Shown here one piece after another: positions 17,869-27,919 of a stretch of DNA of 64,000 nucleotides. The stretch lies in the NCBI RefSeq assembly GCF_018596335.1, contig NZ_JAHEPS010000001.1, positions 496,001-560,000 of the forward strand. Reading direction: 5' to 3'. The DNA is from Shewanella jiangmenensis. GTDB taxonomy: Bacteria > Pseudomonadota > Gammaproteobacteria > Enterobacterales > Shewanellaceae. The first letter of the stretch is position 1, and each line of letters begins with the position of its first letter. A model generated the notes under the pieces. That model made no database searches. It was not told the DNA's origin and was given only the letters and a program-made list of their open reading frames with translations. The translations under genes and the position numbers were made by a program.

Positions 17869-17895
17869 TATAAAAGGGTGGCAACTTTGCCACCC
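17869..17895 (-). terminator. Intrinsic terminator after the M16 protease gene
   Basis: A 9-bp stem GGGTGGCAA/TTGCCACCC with a 2-nt loop; on the minus strand it is followed by TTTTATAT. It separates the protease transcript from gshA. Confidence 0.85.
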
Positions 17896-17927
17896 TCGAC
17901 TGCTTATATGGGGTTACGCGGCGGGAA

Positions 17928-20759
17928 TTACAATGCCAAATCTTTGACCGGATAACCGAGCGCTTTCAATTCCTGCGAAATGCTGGCTTTGTCACCCACC
18001 ACCAAAATCACCATCTCATGGATATTCAGGTGTTTTCTGGCCAGAGCATCGATTTGGCTCTTCTGGATGTGGCTGACAATTTTGTCCTGCTCGGCAGTAA
18101 AATCATCGCTCAGCTTGTAACGCTGGATCATGCGCATAAAGCCCGCTTTCTGGTATGGCGTCTCATAATCGAGTGCCTGTCCCTGAGAGATGGAGCTACG
18201 CATAAACTCTAGCTCATCGGCGCGGATGCCACCGTCGCGGTAACCTGAGATTTCCTTCAGGAACTCAGTCACGGCTTTGGCCGTCACGTCGCTGCGCACA
18301 CTGGCTGATGCCACAAACTGCCCGGTTTCCAGGCCACCACGGAAGCGGCTGCGGGCACCGTAGGTGTAGCCCTTGTCTTCACGCAGATTGAGGTTGATAC
18401 GGCTGTTGAACGCGCCGCCAAGCGGGTAGTTCATAAGACCGGCCTTAAAGTACTCGCCGGTGGCATCAAACGGCATGGCAAGCTTACCGATGGAAATCAC
18501 CGACTGCGCTGCGCCAGGCTTATCAAGCACATAAATGGTGCCGCCTTCGAGCACCGGCAATTTGCCAAGCTCAGGGATAGGGCTTGCGATGCCCTTCCAG
18601 CTATTAAGTGCACTTAAGGATTTAATCAGCTTGGACTGAGGCGCACTCGACACGGCCACAATCTGGGCGTTACCGGCGCGGTACTGGGCGGTGTAAAACG
18701 CCTTGATGTCCTGCAGTGTCAGAGCCGATACGCTCTCGATGGTGCCGGATACATCCACGCCAAGGGCGTTGTCCTTGCCATAGAGCAGACGGGCAAAACC
18801 GGTTTCAGCCAGATAATCGGGGTTTGACTGAGAGTGCTTGAGCACCTGCAGTGCCTGCTGCTTAACCCGGGCAAAGTCTTCTTTCTTAAAGCCTGGGGTT
18901 TGCAGTTTTTCTTTCAGCACCGCCAGGGTTTGATCCAGCTTTTCAGTCAGGGCAGATACCTTGATTTCGCTCTGGTATTCGCTGGCAGAAAACTCCACCG
19001 TGGCACCAAGCAGCTCGAGTGCCTGCGCCAGCTCTTCACTGGTGCGGCGCTGGCTGGATTCATTGAGCATGGCTGCCGTCAGGCTGGCAACACCGGCGCG
19101 GCGCACATCCGCCAAACGGTGACCGCCCGCCAGATAAATCACAATCTCAGTGGTTGGGGTTTCAAGATTTTGGGTGCCAAGCACAGCAATGCCGTTGCCC
19201 AGGGTGTCGCGCCACAGGGTTGGCACATTCAGGGTTGGCGCATTGCCGCTTGCAGGCATGATGCTGCGGTCAAAGGATGACTCGGCTTCTTCCACCTCAA
19301 TCTCGCCGGCAACGGCTTCTTTGGCAACCAGCGGCGCCGGAGCCTTGTAGTTGTCTTTGGCAGCAATCAGACTGCGCGCACCTTCCGGTACCACGCTCAT
19401 CACCACCATAGGTTTGCCTTTAACGTACTTGTTAAATACCCGCTGTACGTCTGCTTTGGTGACGCTGGCGTAACGCTGCAGGTCGCTGGCAATCTTGTTC
19501 GGGTCGCCGTAGAAGGTTTCGTTAGCGGCCAAGGTCGATACTTTGCCGCGTACGCTCTCAAGACCAAAAATAGTATTGGCCTCAAACTGCACCTTTACCT
19601 TTTCCAGGTCGGCATCGGTCACACCACGGCGCTCAAACTCCGCAATGGAGGCGCGAATGCGCTGCTCGGTATCTTTAAGGCTGCCGCCCTTGGCCGGATT
19701 GGCCAGCGCAACAAACGACAGCTCACAGGAGAGCTCGCGGCATGGGTGGCTCACGTTCGCCTGCACCGCATAGCCTTCTTTGACCAGATTTTTGTACATC
19801 AGCGAGGTTTGACCGCCGCCAAGAATGTTGGCGAGCAAGTCCAGCGCCGCTTCATCTTCATGGCTTGCGTAAACGGTTGGCAGCGCCATGCGGATAAGCG
19901 GCAGATGCACCTTGTCTTCCATCGACAGGTAACGGTCTTTATCCAGTTTCACCGGTGACTTCGGCAGCGCTTCCACTTCCGGACCACGGGGAATTTCGCC
20001 AAAGTACTTGTTCACCCAGGCGAGGGTCTGCAGCTCGTCAAAATCACCGCCGATGGTGAGCGTTGCGTTATTCGGGCCATACCAACGTTGGAAGAAGGCT
20101 TTCACATCTTCAAGCTTGGCGCGGTTCAAATCCTCAGGCCAGCCAATCACTGGCCAGGAGTAAGGATGACCGGCCGGATACATGGCCTGATTGAAGCGCT
20201 CGTACATACGGCCATAAGGCTGGTTATCGATACGCTGGGCACGTTCGTTTTTCACGGTTTCACGCTGCACTTCAAACTTTTCAGAGGTCAGTGCCGGCAG
20301 GAAAAAGCCCATGCGGTCTGACTCAAGCCACAGCATTTTTTCAAGCTGGTTGCTCGGCACGGTTTCGAAATAGTTGGTGCGGTCGGTGTTGGTGGTACCG
20401 TTCAGGGTGCCGCCGGACTCAGTAACTACCTTGAAGTGCTGCTCATCGGCAACGTTTTGTGAGCCCTGGAACATCATGTGCTCAAACAGGTGGGCAAAAC
20501 CGCTGCGGCCCGGCAACTCGCGGCCAGAGCCTACATGGTAGGTCACATCCACATGCACCAGCGGATCGGATTTGTCCTGATGCAGCACTACGGTCAGGCC
20601 GTTGGCCAGACGGTACTTGTTATAGGGAATGCCTACCGCACCCGCCTCGACCTGAACCGATTCAATCAGTTCGACTCCGTCAGGCAAACCGTTGTCGGGT
20701 TTGGAAGCACAGCCAGCGAGCGCCGCCGAAATGGCGACGGCAAGGATCCATTTTTTCAT
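17928..20759 (-). CDS. M16-family zinc metalloprotease lipoprotein
   Basis: The 943-residue protein contains two M16 (insulinase/pitrilysin-type) halves. Lipobox LAGC (Cys17) predicts membrane anchoring. The active half has the inverted zinc motif HLFEH (90-94) and the distal glutamate in ETVKNERAQR (about 172). The C-terminal half (about 520-940) lacks HxxEH, as usual, but retains the R/Y region GGAFNSRINLNLREDKGYTYGARS. Such enzymes degrade peptides in the envelope. The start is backed by AAGGAAAGTGA. It is monocistronic, with its own terminator. Confidence 0.92.
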   Translation of the reverse strand: MKKWILAVAISAALAGCASKPDNGLPDGVELIESVQVEAGAVGIPYNKYRLANGLTVVLHQDKSDPLVHVDVTYHVGSGRELPGRSGFAHLFEHMMFQGSQNVADEQHFKVVTESGGTLNGTTNTDRTNYFETVPSNQLEKMLWLESDRMGFFLPALTSEKFEVQRETVKNERAQRIDNQPYGRMYERFNQAMYPAGHPYSWPVIGWPEDLNRAKLEDVKAFFQRWYGPNNATLTIGGDFDELQTLAWVNKYFGEIPRGPEVEALPKSPVKLDKDRYLSMEDKVHLPLIRMALPTVYASHEDEAALDLLANILGGGQTSLMYKNLVKEGYAVQANVSHPCRELSCELSFVALANPAKGGSLKDTEQRIRASIAEFERRGVTDADLEKVKVQFEANTIFGLESVRGKVSTLAANETFYGDPNKIASDLQRYASVTKADVQRVFNKYVKGKPMVVMSVVPEGARSLIAAKDNYKAPAPLVAKEAVAGEIEVEEAESSFDRSIMPASGNAPTLNVPTLWRDTLGNGIAVLGTQNLETPTTEIVIYLAGGHRLADVRRAGVASLTAAMLNESSQRRTSEELAQALELLGATVEFSASEYQSEIKVSALTEKLDQTLAVLKEKLQTPGFKKEDFARVKQQALQVLKHSQSNPDYLAETGFARLLYGKDNALGVDVSGTIESVSALTLQDIKAFYTAQYRAGNAQIVAVSSAPQSKLIKSLSALNSWKGIASPIPELGKLPVLEGGTIYVLDKPGAAQSVISIGKLAMPFDATGEYFKAGLMNYPLGGAFNSRINLNLREDKGYTYGARSRFRGGLETGQFVASASVRSDVTAKAVTEFLKEISGYRDGGIRADELEFMRSSISQGQALDYETPYQKAGFMRMIQRYKLSDDFTAEQDKIVSHIQKSQIDALARKHLNIHEMVILVVGDKASISQELKALGYPVKDLAL

Positions 20760-20876
20760 TCACTTTCCTTTATGGTTCTAGTTTGTAACGAACAATAACC
20801 AGCAATAACGAGCGAATATAGCAGAATCGGCACCGAGCCTAGGATGCTTTTGTCGCTGCGGTTGTAAATAAAATTG

Positions 20877-21293
20877 TCAGAGTGATTTCACCATCGCAAG
20901 CAGCAGCGCATACCGCGCTGCCTTGCCGGTTAAAATCAGCGCAGTCGATGCCCAAAACGGCAATCTGAGGTAGCCGGCGAGCAGGCAAAGAATATCGCCA
21001 ATCAGTGGTGCCCACGACAAAAGCAAACTCCATACACCATATTTTTCAATCAGTTTCATCGCATGGCGCTGCGATGCACTGAGCTTTTCAGGCTCCCACG
21101 CAACGCGCCCGAGTCGACCGAGACCAAAACTGGTGAGCGCACCCAAAGTGTTACCAAGGCTTGCCGCCACAAACAGCCCAAGCCAGAGCGAAGGCGTGTC
21201 GTTAAGCAGTGCCAGCAGCAATACCTCAGAGCCCCCCGGCAGCAGGGTCGCCGCCAGAAACGCGCCGGAAAACATCAGCCACAACGGGCCCAT
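20877..21293 (-). CDS. yqaA: YqaA-family inner-membrane protein (VTT/DedA-like)
   Basis: The 138-residue membrane protein resembles E. coli YqaA, a small relative of DedA/SNARE-associated proteins: FLAATLLPGGSEVLLLALL, GNTLGALTSFGLGRL, KYGVWSLLLSWAPLIGDILCLLAGYLRLPFW and GKAARYALL. Four or so membrane segments are predicted. AGGAG precedes the ATG. Its physiological role is not established; related proteins affect membrane homeostasis and lipid transport. Confidence 0.88.
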   Translation of the reverse strand: MGPLWLMFSGAFLAATLLPGGSEVLLLALLNDTPSLWLGLFVAASLGNTLGALTSFGLGRLGRVAWEPEKLSASQRHAMKLIEKYGVWSLLLSWAPLIGDILCLLAGYLRLPFWASTALILTGKAARYALLLAMVKSL

Positions 21294-21586
21294 TACCGCA
21301 CTCCTGCCATCAGGTTAATGAAAACACGCCATTTTAACGCTATAAAAACATTTCCATATATCACAATAAGTTATATCAAAAACGGTTTGTTTTGGATCTG
21401 TTTGTGCCGATACAATGCGGTTTAGACTTTCTTTTTACTGCATCAGGGCACAGGATAGGCCCGTGCTGCCGATGTTTTGCCCGCTGGTCGCATCCAGGAA
21501 TTTCCCGGTTTTTTGGGCAAGGCAGCAAAGGATGACGCCAACACCGTCACCCTGCACAACTCGATTACAACGCATCGGAACACTCC

Positions 21587-22837
21587 ATGATATTGCAAAC
21601 ATTGAACAAAATTCCGTTCTGGCAAAAGGTGTTGCTGGGTTTTGGCCTGGGCATTCTCACCGGCGTGCTGCTCGGTGACACAGCCACAGCCCTTAAGCCT
21701 CTGGGCGATCTGTTTATTGCCGCCATCAAGATACTGGTTGCGCCGCTGGTGCTGTGCGCCATCGTGGTCAGCATCACGTCTTTGGGTAACGCCTCCAACC
21801 TCAAGCGCCTGAGTATTAAAACCCTCGGCCTGTTTATGGTCACCGGCACCCTGGCATCCTTGATAGGACTCGCGGTCGGCAGCAGCTTTGACATGGGCGG
21901 CAGTATGCAGCTTGCCACCTCAGAAGTGCGCGAGCGGGTGGTGCCTGGTTTTGCTCAGGTGCTGCTGGACATGATCCCGGTAAACCCCTTTGCCTCACTT
22001 GCCGAAGGAAAAGTACTGCAAATCATCGTATTTGCAGCGCTTATCGGTATTGCCATCAACACAGTCGGCGAAAAAGCAGAGCCGCTGAAAAAGGTGTTTG
22101 AAGGCGGCGCCGAAGTGATGTTCCAGCTTACCCGCATGGTTCTCAAACTGACCCCCATCGGGGTATTTGGTCTGATGGCCTGGGTTGTTGGCGCCTACGG
22201 TCTGTCGACCCTGCTGCCGCTTGGCAAGTTTATTGTCGCCATCTATGTGGCGGCTATTATCCATATCCTGTTTGTTTACGGCGGGTTTGTGAAATTTGCC
22301 GCGCGCCTGAGCCCGCTGCAGTTTTTCCGTAAAGCCATGCCAGCTCAGCTTGTGGCTTTCAGCACCGCATCGAGCTTCGGCACCCTGCCAGTGACCACCA
22401 AGTGCGCCGAGTCCATGGGCGTTTCCAAGCGCTACAGCGCCTTTGTACTGCCGATGGGCGCGACCATGAACATGGATGGCTGCGGTGGTATTTATCCCGC
22501 GATTGCGGCCATTTTTATCGCCCAGATTTACGGCATTCCGCTGGATATGACCGATTACCTGCTGATTGCGGTAACGGCAACTGTGGCATCGGTCGGTACT
22601 GCCGGCGTGCCCGGCAGCGCCATGGTCATGCTGACCGTGACCTTGGGTGTGGTTGGTCTGCCGCTTGAAGGCATCGCCTTTATCGCCGCCATCGACCGGG
22701 TGATTGACATGATACGTACCTGCACCAACGTAACCGGCGACATGATGACCGCCGTGGTGGTGGGCAATTCAGAAGGTGAACTGGACCGCGAGCGCTTTTA
22801 TGCCGATGACGAGTCTGGCCAAGCTGCACAAAGCTGA
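21587..22837 (+). CDS. Dicarboxylate/amino acid:cation symporter (DAACS family)
   Basis: The 416-residue protein shows the glutamate-transporter fold: eight membrane helices plus re-entrant loops, with the hairpin-1 serine-rich motif TASSFGTLPVTTKCAE, the NMDG motif in GATMNMDGCGGIYPA and the hairpin-2/TM8 segment GVPGSAMVMLTV...AIDRVIDMIRTCTNVTGDM. It imports a dicarboxylate or amino acid with Na+ or H+. After NMDG the sequence is CGG instead of the commonest GTA. The substrate cannot be assigned. GGAA precedes the ATG; a terminator follows. Confidence 0.9.
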   Translation: MILQTLNKIPFWQKVLLGFGLGILTGVLLGDTATALKPLGDLFIAAIKILVAPLVLCAIVVSITSLGNASNLKRLSIKTLGLFMVTGTLASLIGLAVGSSFDMGGSMQLATSEVRERVVPGFAQVLLDMIPVNPFASLAEGKVLQIIVFAALIGIAINTVGEKAEPLKKVFEGGAEVMFQLTRMVLKLTPIGVFGLMAWVVGAYGLSTLLPLGKFIVAIYVAAIIHILFVYGGFVKFAARLSPLQFFRKAMPAQLVAFSTASSFGTLPVTTKCAESMGVSKRYSAFVLPMGATMNMDGCGGIYPAIAAIFIAQIYGIPLDMTDYLLIAVTATVASVGTAGVPGSAMVMLTVTLGVVGLPLEGIAFIAAIDRVIDMIRTCTNVTGDMMTAVVVGNSEGELDRERFYADDESGQAAQS

Positions 22838-22864
22838 CGCGCCCTGGCATTAATAGCCAATGAC

Positions 22865-22894
22865 AAAGCCATCGCCCCCGCGATGGCTTTTTTG
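22865..22894 (+). terminator. Intrinsic terminator after the symporter gene
   Basis: Stem AAAGCCATCG/CGATGGCTTT with a C-rich loop, followed by six T residues. Confidence 0.92.
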
Positions 22895-23057
22895 TATCCG
22901 CCACACACAAGCGACAAAGGTTTACCCCAGTACGCTCAGTCTTTACGGTCTTTACGCGCGCAGCGCTGTTCTAGTCCACCGACGCTCAGGGCTGTTCAAT
23001 GAGGCCAGATTGACGCTACACTGGGCCGACTACCCTTAAGGATATCAGGCTGTTGCC

Positions 23058-23228
23058 ATGACCCGACTCTTCCTGCTGCCGATCATTCTGTGCCTGCTGT
23101 GGATGGCATTTCTGCGCTTTAACCGCGTTCCGCTCGCCAAGGGGAAAACCGGCTTTATCTATATCATCGCCATCAGCGGCACCCTGACACTGCTTCTTAC
23201 GCTGCTGATGTGGCTCACCAGACATTAA
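23058..23228 (+). CDS. Small two-helix membrane protein (56 residues), unknown function
   Basis: A short frame runs from ATG 23058 to TAA at 23228. The product begins MTRLFLLPIILCLLWMAF, has a basic loop RFNRVPLAKGKTGF, then a second hydrophobic helix (about 35-52) and ends LTRH. AAGGA lies a little far upstream (about 15 bp) with CAGG closer. A near-perfect terminator begins at the stop codon, which strongly suggests a genuine transcription unit. Codon use resembles the neighbours. I do not recognise the family. Confidence 0.7.
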   Translation: MTRLFLLPIILCLLWMAFLRFNRVPLAKGKTGFIYIIAISGTLTLLLTLLMWLTRH

Positions 23229-23253
23229 AAAAGCGCCCTTGGGCGCTTTTTTC
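23226..23253 (+). terminator. Bidirectional terminator between the small membrane protein gene and oadB
   Basis: Stem AAAAAAGCGCCC/GGGCGCTTTTTT with a 2-nt TT loop; it overlaps the stop codon of the 56-residue protein gene and can also serve oadGAB from the other side. Confidence 0.9.
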
Positions 23254-23343
23254 CTCTTTCGGTGCCATCTCGGTACCATTTCGGTACCACGTTGTTGTCA
23301 GATGGCCGGTGTCAATTAATCAATGCCGGCTAGCCGATGTCTG

Positions 23344-24474
23344 TTATCCCAATACTGCAAGCAAAATCCCCGCCGCCACCGCACTGCCAAGCACCCCGGC
23401 CACATTGGGTCCCATGGCATGCATCAGGAGATAATTATTGGGATTAGCCTCAAGCCCCACCTTGTTGGCCACCCGCGCCGCCATGGGCACGGCAGAAACG
23501 CCCGCTGCGCCAATCAAGGGGTTCACTTTACCGCCACTGAGTTTGCAAAGAAGCTTTGCCATCAATACCCCGGCCGCCGTGCCGATGGAGAAAGCCACCG
23601 CGCCAAGCACCAGAATGCCGAGCGTCTCGAGCCGCAAAAACTGCTCTGCCGACAGTTTTGACCCCACCGCAAGGCCAAGGAAAATCGTGACGATATTGAT
23701 AAGCTCGTTCTGGGCTGTGTTGGAAAGCCTGTCCACTACACCGGATTCGCGCATCAGATTGCCAAGGCAGAACATGCCCACCAAGGGAGTCGCCGCCGGC
23801 AAAAAGAGAATTGTCAGCCCAAGCACCATCAGCGGGAAAAAGATCTTCTCTTTTTTACTCACATCCCGCAGCTGCTCCATCTTGATGGCGCGCTCCTCCT
23901 TGGTGGTGAGCGCACGCATGATGGGCGGCTGGATAATGGGCACCAGTGCCATGTAAGAGTAAGCCGCCACCGCGATGGCGCCGAGGAGCTCGGGCGCAAG
24001 CTTGGTCGCAAGGAAAATCGCTGTCGGACCATCCGCGCCGCCAATGATGGCAATCGCAGCCGCATCCTGCAAAGAAAACTCAAATCCGGGCACCAGGTTA
24101 AGCGCGATGGCGCCAAACAGAGTCGCGAAAATGCCAAACTGGGCCGCCGCACCCAGCAGCAAGGTTTTCGGGTTGGCGATAAGGGCACCGAAATCAGTCA
24201 GCGCGCCGACACCCAGGAAAATCAGCAGCGGGAAAATCCCGGTTTCCAGCCCCACATGGTAGAGGTAATAAAGAATTCCCCCTTCTTCGGTAAAGCCCGC
24301 ATTGGGAATATTGGCAAGCACGGCGCCAAAGCCAATCGGCAGCAGCAACAGAGGCTCAAAGCCGCGGGCGATGGCAAGGTACAAAAGCACCAGGCCCACG
24401 CCCATCATCAGCACTTGCCCATAGGTAAAGTGGGCAATGCCCGTTTCAGCCCAAAAGGCCATCAATCCATCCAT
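23344..24474 (-). CDS. oadB: Oxaloacetate decarboxylase beta subunit (Na+ pump)
   Basis: OadB is the membrane subunit that releases CO2 from carboxybiotin and exports Na+. The 376-residue protein has many helices and the diagnostic [51 protein letters not shown] and [19 protein letters not shown]. The start at 24474 follows GAGGAGGCAATC. It is the last gene of oadGAB and begins 11 bp inside the end region of oadA on the opposite side of the junction (minus strand order G-A-B). Confidence 0.95.
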   Translation of the reverse strand: MDGLMAFWAETGIAHFTYGQVLMMGVGLVLLYLAIARGFEPLLLLPIGFGAVLANIPNAGFTEEGGILYYLYHVGLETGIFPLLIFLGVGALTDFGALIANPKTLLLGAAAQFGIFATLFGAIALNLVPGFEFSLQDAAAIAIIGGADGPTAIFLATKLAPELLGAIAVAAYSYMALVPIIQPPIMRALTTKEERAIKMEQLRDVSKKEKIFFPLMVLGLTILFLPAATPLVGMFCLGNLMRESGVVDRLSNTAQNELINIVTIFLGLAVGSKLSAEQFLRLETLGILVLGAVAFSIGTAAGVLMAKLLCKLSGGKVNPLIGAAGVSAVPMAARVANKVGLEANPNNYLLMHAMGPNVAGVLGSAVAAGILLAVLG

Positions 24475-24484
24475 GATTGCCTCC

Positions 24485-26293
24485 TCAGGCCAAAGATAAC
24501 AGTGAGGCGCCAACCGCCACTGAGTCGCCTTCCTTCACCCACACCCTGGCGATAACGCCATCGGCCTGAGCACGGATCTCGGTTTCCATTTTCATGGCTT
24601 CGAGAATAATGACCACGTCACCGGCCCTTACCTGCTCGCCGGGCGCCACATGTACCTTGAAGATATTGCCAGACAGCGGCGCACAAAGGGCTTCTGTCTC
24701 GGTGCCACTGTGACTTGGCTGCGCAGATGGCGCGGATGGCGTAGCGATAGGCGCTGCAATGCTTGACTGGGTGCCATCGGCCGCCTGGATCTGGCGGATT
24801 TCACCACCATCTGCCACTTCAACCACATAACGCTGGCCATCCACAGTGACTGTGTAAGTTTGCGGGCCGCTTTCAGCCTTGGCAGTGGCAACCTTATCCT
24901 TGACCGCCGAGGGCGCAGGCTCAAAGGCGGCCGGATTATGGCGGTTTTTAAGGAACTGAAAACCGATTTGCGGAAACAGCGCGTAAGTGAGTACATCATC
25001 ATCCAGCCCTTCGCACAGCTGCACGCCTTCGGCTTTGGCCTTGGCGGTAAGCTCGGTGCGCAGCCTGTCAAGCTCCGGCGGCAGCAGATCGGCCGGGCGG
25101 CAGGTAACAGGTGCCGCGCCTTTGAGGACCCGAGCCTGCAGCTCGCTGTTCACCGGCGCAGGTGTCGCACCGTATTCCCCCTTAAGCACACCTTCGGTTT
25201 CCTTGGTCAGCGACTTATAGCGCTCACCGGTGAGCACGTTGATAACCGCCTGGGTACCGACAATCTGCGAGGTTGGGGTAACCAGCGGCAAAAAGCCCAG
25301 ATCTTCACGCACCCTCGGGATTTCATCCAGCACCAAATCAAGCTTATCGGCAGCGCCCTGCTCTTTCAGCTGGCTCTCCATATTGGTGAGCATGCCGCCC
25401 GGAACCTGAGCGCGCAAAATGCGCGAATCAATGCCCTGCAGCGCCCCTTCAAACTGAGCGTATTTTTTCCGCACCTCACGAAAGTACGCGGCTATTTCTT
25501 CCAAAAGCGCCATATCCAGATTGGTTGACCGCTCTGTGCCTTCGACCATGGCAACCAGGGTCTCGGTGGCGCTGTGGCCATAGGTCTGGCTCATGGAAGA
25601 AATCGCGGTATCGAGTACGTCGATACCGGCCTCAATCGCTTTTTGATAGGTTGCGGTAGAAAGCCCGGTGGTGGCATGGCTGTGCATGGCCAGCATCAAA
25701 CCGGTCTGCGATTTAAGCCGGCTCACCAGTTCAAAGGCTTCCATCGGCCGCAGCAACCCGGCCATGTCCTTGATACACAATGAATCGCAGCCCATGTCTT
25801 CGAGGCGTTTTGCCATATCCACCCAGGTGTCCAGGGTGTGAACCGGACTCGTGGTATACGAAATGGTGCCCTGGGCATGGGCGCCAACCTGCTTAACGGC
25901 CCGCACCGCTTCACGCAGGTTACGCACATCGTTCATCGCATCAAAAATCCGGAACACATCCATGCCATTGTCATGGGCGCGCTCCACAAAGCGGTGCACC
26001 AGATCGTCACCATAGTGGCGATAACCGAGCAAATTTTGACCACGAAGCAACATCTGCATCGGCGTATTGGGCATGGCTTGCTTAAGCAAACGCAGCCGCT
26101 CCCACGGGTCTTCCCCCAGATAACGGATACAGGCATCAAAGGTTGCGCCGCCCCAGGTTTCCAGCGACCAGTAACCGACCTGATCAAGCTTGGCGGCTAT
26201 CGGCAGCATGTCTTCAAGACGTAAACGGGTCGCAAGCAAAGATTGGTGGGCGTCGCGCAGCACCACGTCGGTGAGGGCTAAAGCTTGAGTCAT
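24485..26293 (-). CDS. oadA: Oxaloacetate decarboxylase alpha subunit (biotin carboxyltransferase)
   Basis: The 602-residue cytosolic subunit transfers carboxylate from oxaloacetate to biotin. It has an HMGL-like TIM barrel with [14 protein letters not shown] and the metal-binding [13 protein letters not shown] and MHSHATTGL, a PYC/OadA middle domain (about 310-450), an Ala/Pro/Ser linker, and a C-terminal biotinyl domain with EAMKMETEI (biotinyl-lysine near 566). It overlaps oadG by 4 bp and is 10 bp from oadB, so translation is coupled. Confidence 0.96.
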   Translation of the reverse strand: MTQALALTDVVLRDAHQSLLATRLRLEDMLPIAAKLDQVGYWSLETWGGATFDACIRYLGEDPWERLRLLKQAMPNTPMQMLLRGQNLLGYRHYGDDLVHRFVERAHDNGMDVFRIFDAMNDVRNLREAVRAVKQVGAHAQGTISYTTSPVHTLDTWVDMAKRLEDMGCDSLCIKDMAGLLRPMEAFELVSRLKSQTGLMLAMHSHATTGLSTATYQKAIEAGIDVLDTAISSMSQTYGHSATETLVAMVEGTERSTNLDMALLEEIAAYFREVRKKYAQFEGALQGIDSRILRAQVPGGMLTNMESQLKEQGAADKLDLVLDEIPRVREDLGFLPLVTPTSQIVGTQAVINVLTGERYKSLTKETEGVLKGEYGATPAPVNSELQARVLKGAAPVTCRPADLLPPELDRLRTELTAKAKAEGVQLCEGLDDDVLTYALFPQIGFQFLKNRHNPAAFEPAPSAVKDKVATAKAESGPQTYTVTVDGQRYVVEVADGGEIRQIQAADGTQSSIAAPIATPSAPSAQPSHSGTETEALCAPLSGNIFKVHVAPGEQVRAGDVVIILEAMKMETEIRAQADGVIARVWVKEGDSVAVGASLLSLA

Positions 26294-26544
26294 GAACGTC
26301 CCTCCCGGGCGCGATGTTGTTGAATGGCAGCAGAAATCACTGCTACGAGTTTGGGGTCAAGGTTTGGCTGTGTTGGCACGGCTTTGGCGCGGCCGGTCGC
26401 CGCCGCAGGTGCTGCGCTGGGAGCAAAGCGGCTCGCCAGCAGCTTAAGCCCCAAAATGAGCATGCCAAGAAACAGGTAAACCAAAACCATACCAAGCACC
26501 ATGATCCACAGGGCATCCGCCATCTGCTGCATCACCGATGTCAT
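26290..26544 (-). CDS. oadG: Oxaloacetate decarboxylase gamma subunit
   Basis: The 84-residue subunit anchors OadA to OadB. It has one N-terminal transmembrane helix (about 12-36) in [27 protein letters not shown], a Pro/Ala linker and a short conserved tail, but no terminal histidines are visible. GGAGGTGGTGAC precedes the ATG. It is first in the oadGAB operon. Assignment rests on size, topology and neighbours. Confidence 0.9.
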   Translation of the reverse strand: MTSVMQQMADALWIMVLGMVLVYLFLGMLILGLKLLASRFAPSAAPAAATGRAKAVPTQPNLDPKLVAVISAAIQQHRAREGRS

Positions 26545-27121
26545 GTCACCACCTCCGCTGTCGCTGGCTGCATATTGCTACTTGCATTAGTAGGTGAATG
26601 AAAAATCAACTTCAAAGCCTTAAAGCAATTAGTTATGCAGCTAGCGTGGATAAAAAACAATAAATCAGCTATCAGATAACCATCGATTAACAGCCATGGC
26701 AAGCCGATGTAAATTGGTCATACCAATGACAAGCAAAACCTTGCTGGTTTTTGAACATTTCCCAAAAAGGCCACCAATAAATTATGGAAAGCAGAATCGA
26801 AAAGGAATAAACCGACAATTTGATGATTTAACTTGCCGGTAGAATGATGAAACTCATGGGTGCTGCACGGAGAAAGTGGATAAGGCGTGAAGTGGATACA
26901 ACCGGCCTGAGAGACTGGCTGAGAATGCCTGGACACACTGCTGCAGCGCTCACGCGCCGTCGATGCCAGCAAGAGCGAATAGCAGAAGCAGCAATGGCGG
27001 CAGCTACGGATAGTGCAAGCAGCGACCGGCGGCAAACTTAACCCGATACAGCTGATACCGGAAACACGGATGAAATCAGCGAGCCTGACCGATAAGACTG
27101 GTGTGCAGGACGAGCAGAAAA
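26545..27121. other. Gene-poor gap upstream of oadGAB
   Basis: About 580 bp between oadG and the tRNA operon terminator. It must hold the oadGAB promoter, but I could not define one. Short frames here (for example 26844-27041) have no ribosome-binding site or recognisable sequence. Nothing else was seen. Confidence 0.6.
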
Positions 27122-27152
27122 GAAAAAGCCCCTGATTTCTCAGGGGCTTTTA
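27122..27152 (-). terminator. Terminator of the tRNA operon
   Basis: Stem AAAGCCCCTGA/TCAGGGGCTTTT with a short loop directly after the last tRNA-Arg gene. A tracts on the left give the T-run on the minus strand. Confidence 0.9.
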
Positions 27153-27155
27153 ATG

Positions 27156-27232
27156 TGGCGCGCATGGAAGGAGTCGAACCTCCGACCGCCTGGTTCGTAG
27201 CCAGGTACTCTATCCAGCTGAGCTACATGCGC
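27156..27232 (-). tRNA. tRNA-Arg (ACG), copy 1
   Basis: 77 nt with encoded CCA. Anticodon arm CCTGG-CTACGAA-CCAGG gives anticodon ACG (A34 is expected to be edited to inosine by TadA to read CGU/CGC/CGA). Acceptor GCGCATG pairs with CATGCGC. It is the last gene of the leftward cluster. Confidence 0.97.
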
Positions 27233-27278
27233 AAATTTTTTAACTCGCGGACCAATGCCCTATGAGTATAGTAAAGAA

Positions 27279-27370
27279 TGGCGGAGAAGGAGGGATTCGA
27301 ACCCTCGATGGGAGATAAAGCCCATACTCCCTTAGCAGGGGAGCGCCTTCGGCCACTCGGCCACCTCTCC
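27279..27370 (-). tRNA. tRNA-Ser (GCU), copy 1
   Basis: 92 nt with a long variable arm and encoded CCA. Anticodon arm CTCCC-CTGCTAA-GGGAG gives GCU, reading AGC/AGU. Only 7 nt separate it from the next tRNA-Arg. Confidence 0.97.
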
Positions 27371-27377
27371 GCGAATT

Positions 27378-27454
27378 TGGCGCGCATGGAAGGAGTCGAA
27401 CCTCCGACCGCCTGGTTCGTAGCCAGGTACTCTATCCAGCTGAGCTACATGCGC
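27378..27454 (-). tRNA. tRNA-Arg (ACG), copy 2
   Basis: Identical in sequence to the other Arg copies, 77 nt, CCA encoded. Separated by 7 nt from tRNA-Ser copy 1. Confidence 0.97.
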
Positions 27455-27482
27455 TTGAATTCGTTCAATCTTTAGAGACTTT

Positions 27483-27559
27483 TGGCGCGCATGGAAGGAG
27501 TCGAACCTCCGACCGCCTGGTTCGTAGCCAGGTACTCTATCCAGCTGAGCTACATGCGC
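27483..27559 (-). tRNA. tRNA-Arg (ACG), copy 3
   Basis: Identical 77-nt gene, CCA encoded. Confidence 0.97.
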
Positions 27560-27597
27560 GTTTCAAAAAGTCTGTGCAGTAATCGGTTAATCTGAAG

Positions 27598-27674
27598 TGG
27601 CGCGCATGGAAGGAGTCGAACCTCCGACCGCCTGGTTCGTAGCCAGGTACTCTATCCAGCTGAGCTACATGCGC
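27598..27674 (-). tRNA. tRNA-Arg (ACG), copy 4
   Basis: Identical 77-nt gene, CCA encoded. Confidence 0.97.
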
Positions 27675-27706
27675 GTTGATACTATCAGATAAACAGAAAA
27701 AAGAAG

Positions 27707-27783
27707 TGGCGCGCATGGAAGGAGTCGAACCTCCGACCGCCTGGTTCGTAGCCAGGTACTCTATCCAGCTGAGCTACATGCGC
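27707..27783 (-). tRNA. tRNA-Arg (ACG), copy 5
   Basis: Identical 77-nt gene, CCA encoded. Confidence 0.97.
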
Positions 27784-27818
27784 GAATTGTATTCTTTACT
27801 GCTAAAAACGAAAAAAGG

Positions 27819-27895
27819 TGGCGCGCATGGAAGGAGTCGAACCTCCGACCGCCTGGTTCGTAGCCAGGTACTCTATCCAGCTGAGCTACATGCGC
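27819..27895 (-). tRNA. tRNA-Arg (ACG), copy 6
   Basis: Identical 77-nt gene, CCA encoded. Confidence 0.97.
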
Positions 27896-27919
27896 ACACT
27901 TTTTAACGCTTTAAGAAAA

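Noticed and set aside
24475..24513. Longer N-terminus for OadB
   Set aside because: The ATG at 24474 has GAGGAGG at the right distance, and the extension overlaps oadA's end without homology.
26844..27041. Possible 65-residue gene upstream of the tRNA cluster
   Set aside because: No ribosome-binding site, composition unlike a protein and no recognisable motif.
27278..27906. Short frames across the tRNA genes
   Set aside because: They are the tRNA sequences read as protein; repeated MEGVEPPTAWF text only reflects identical tRNA copies.
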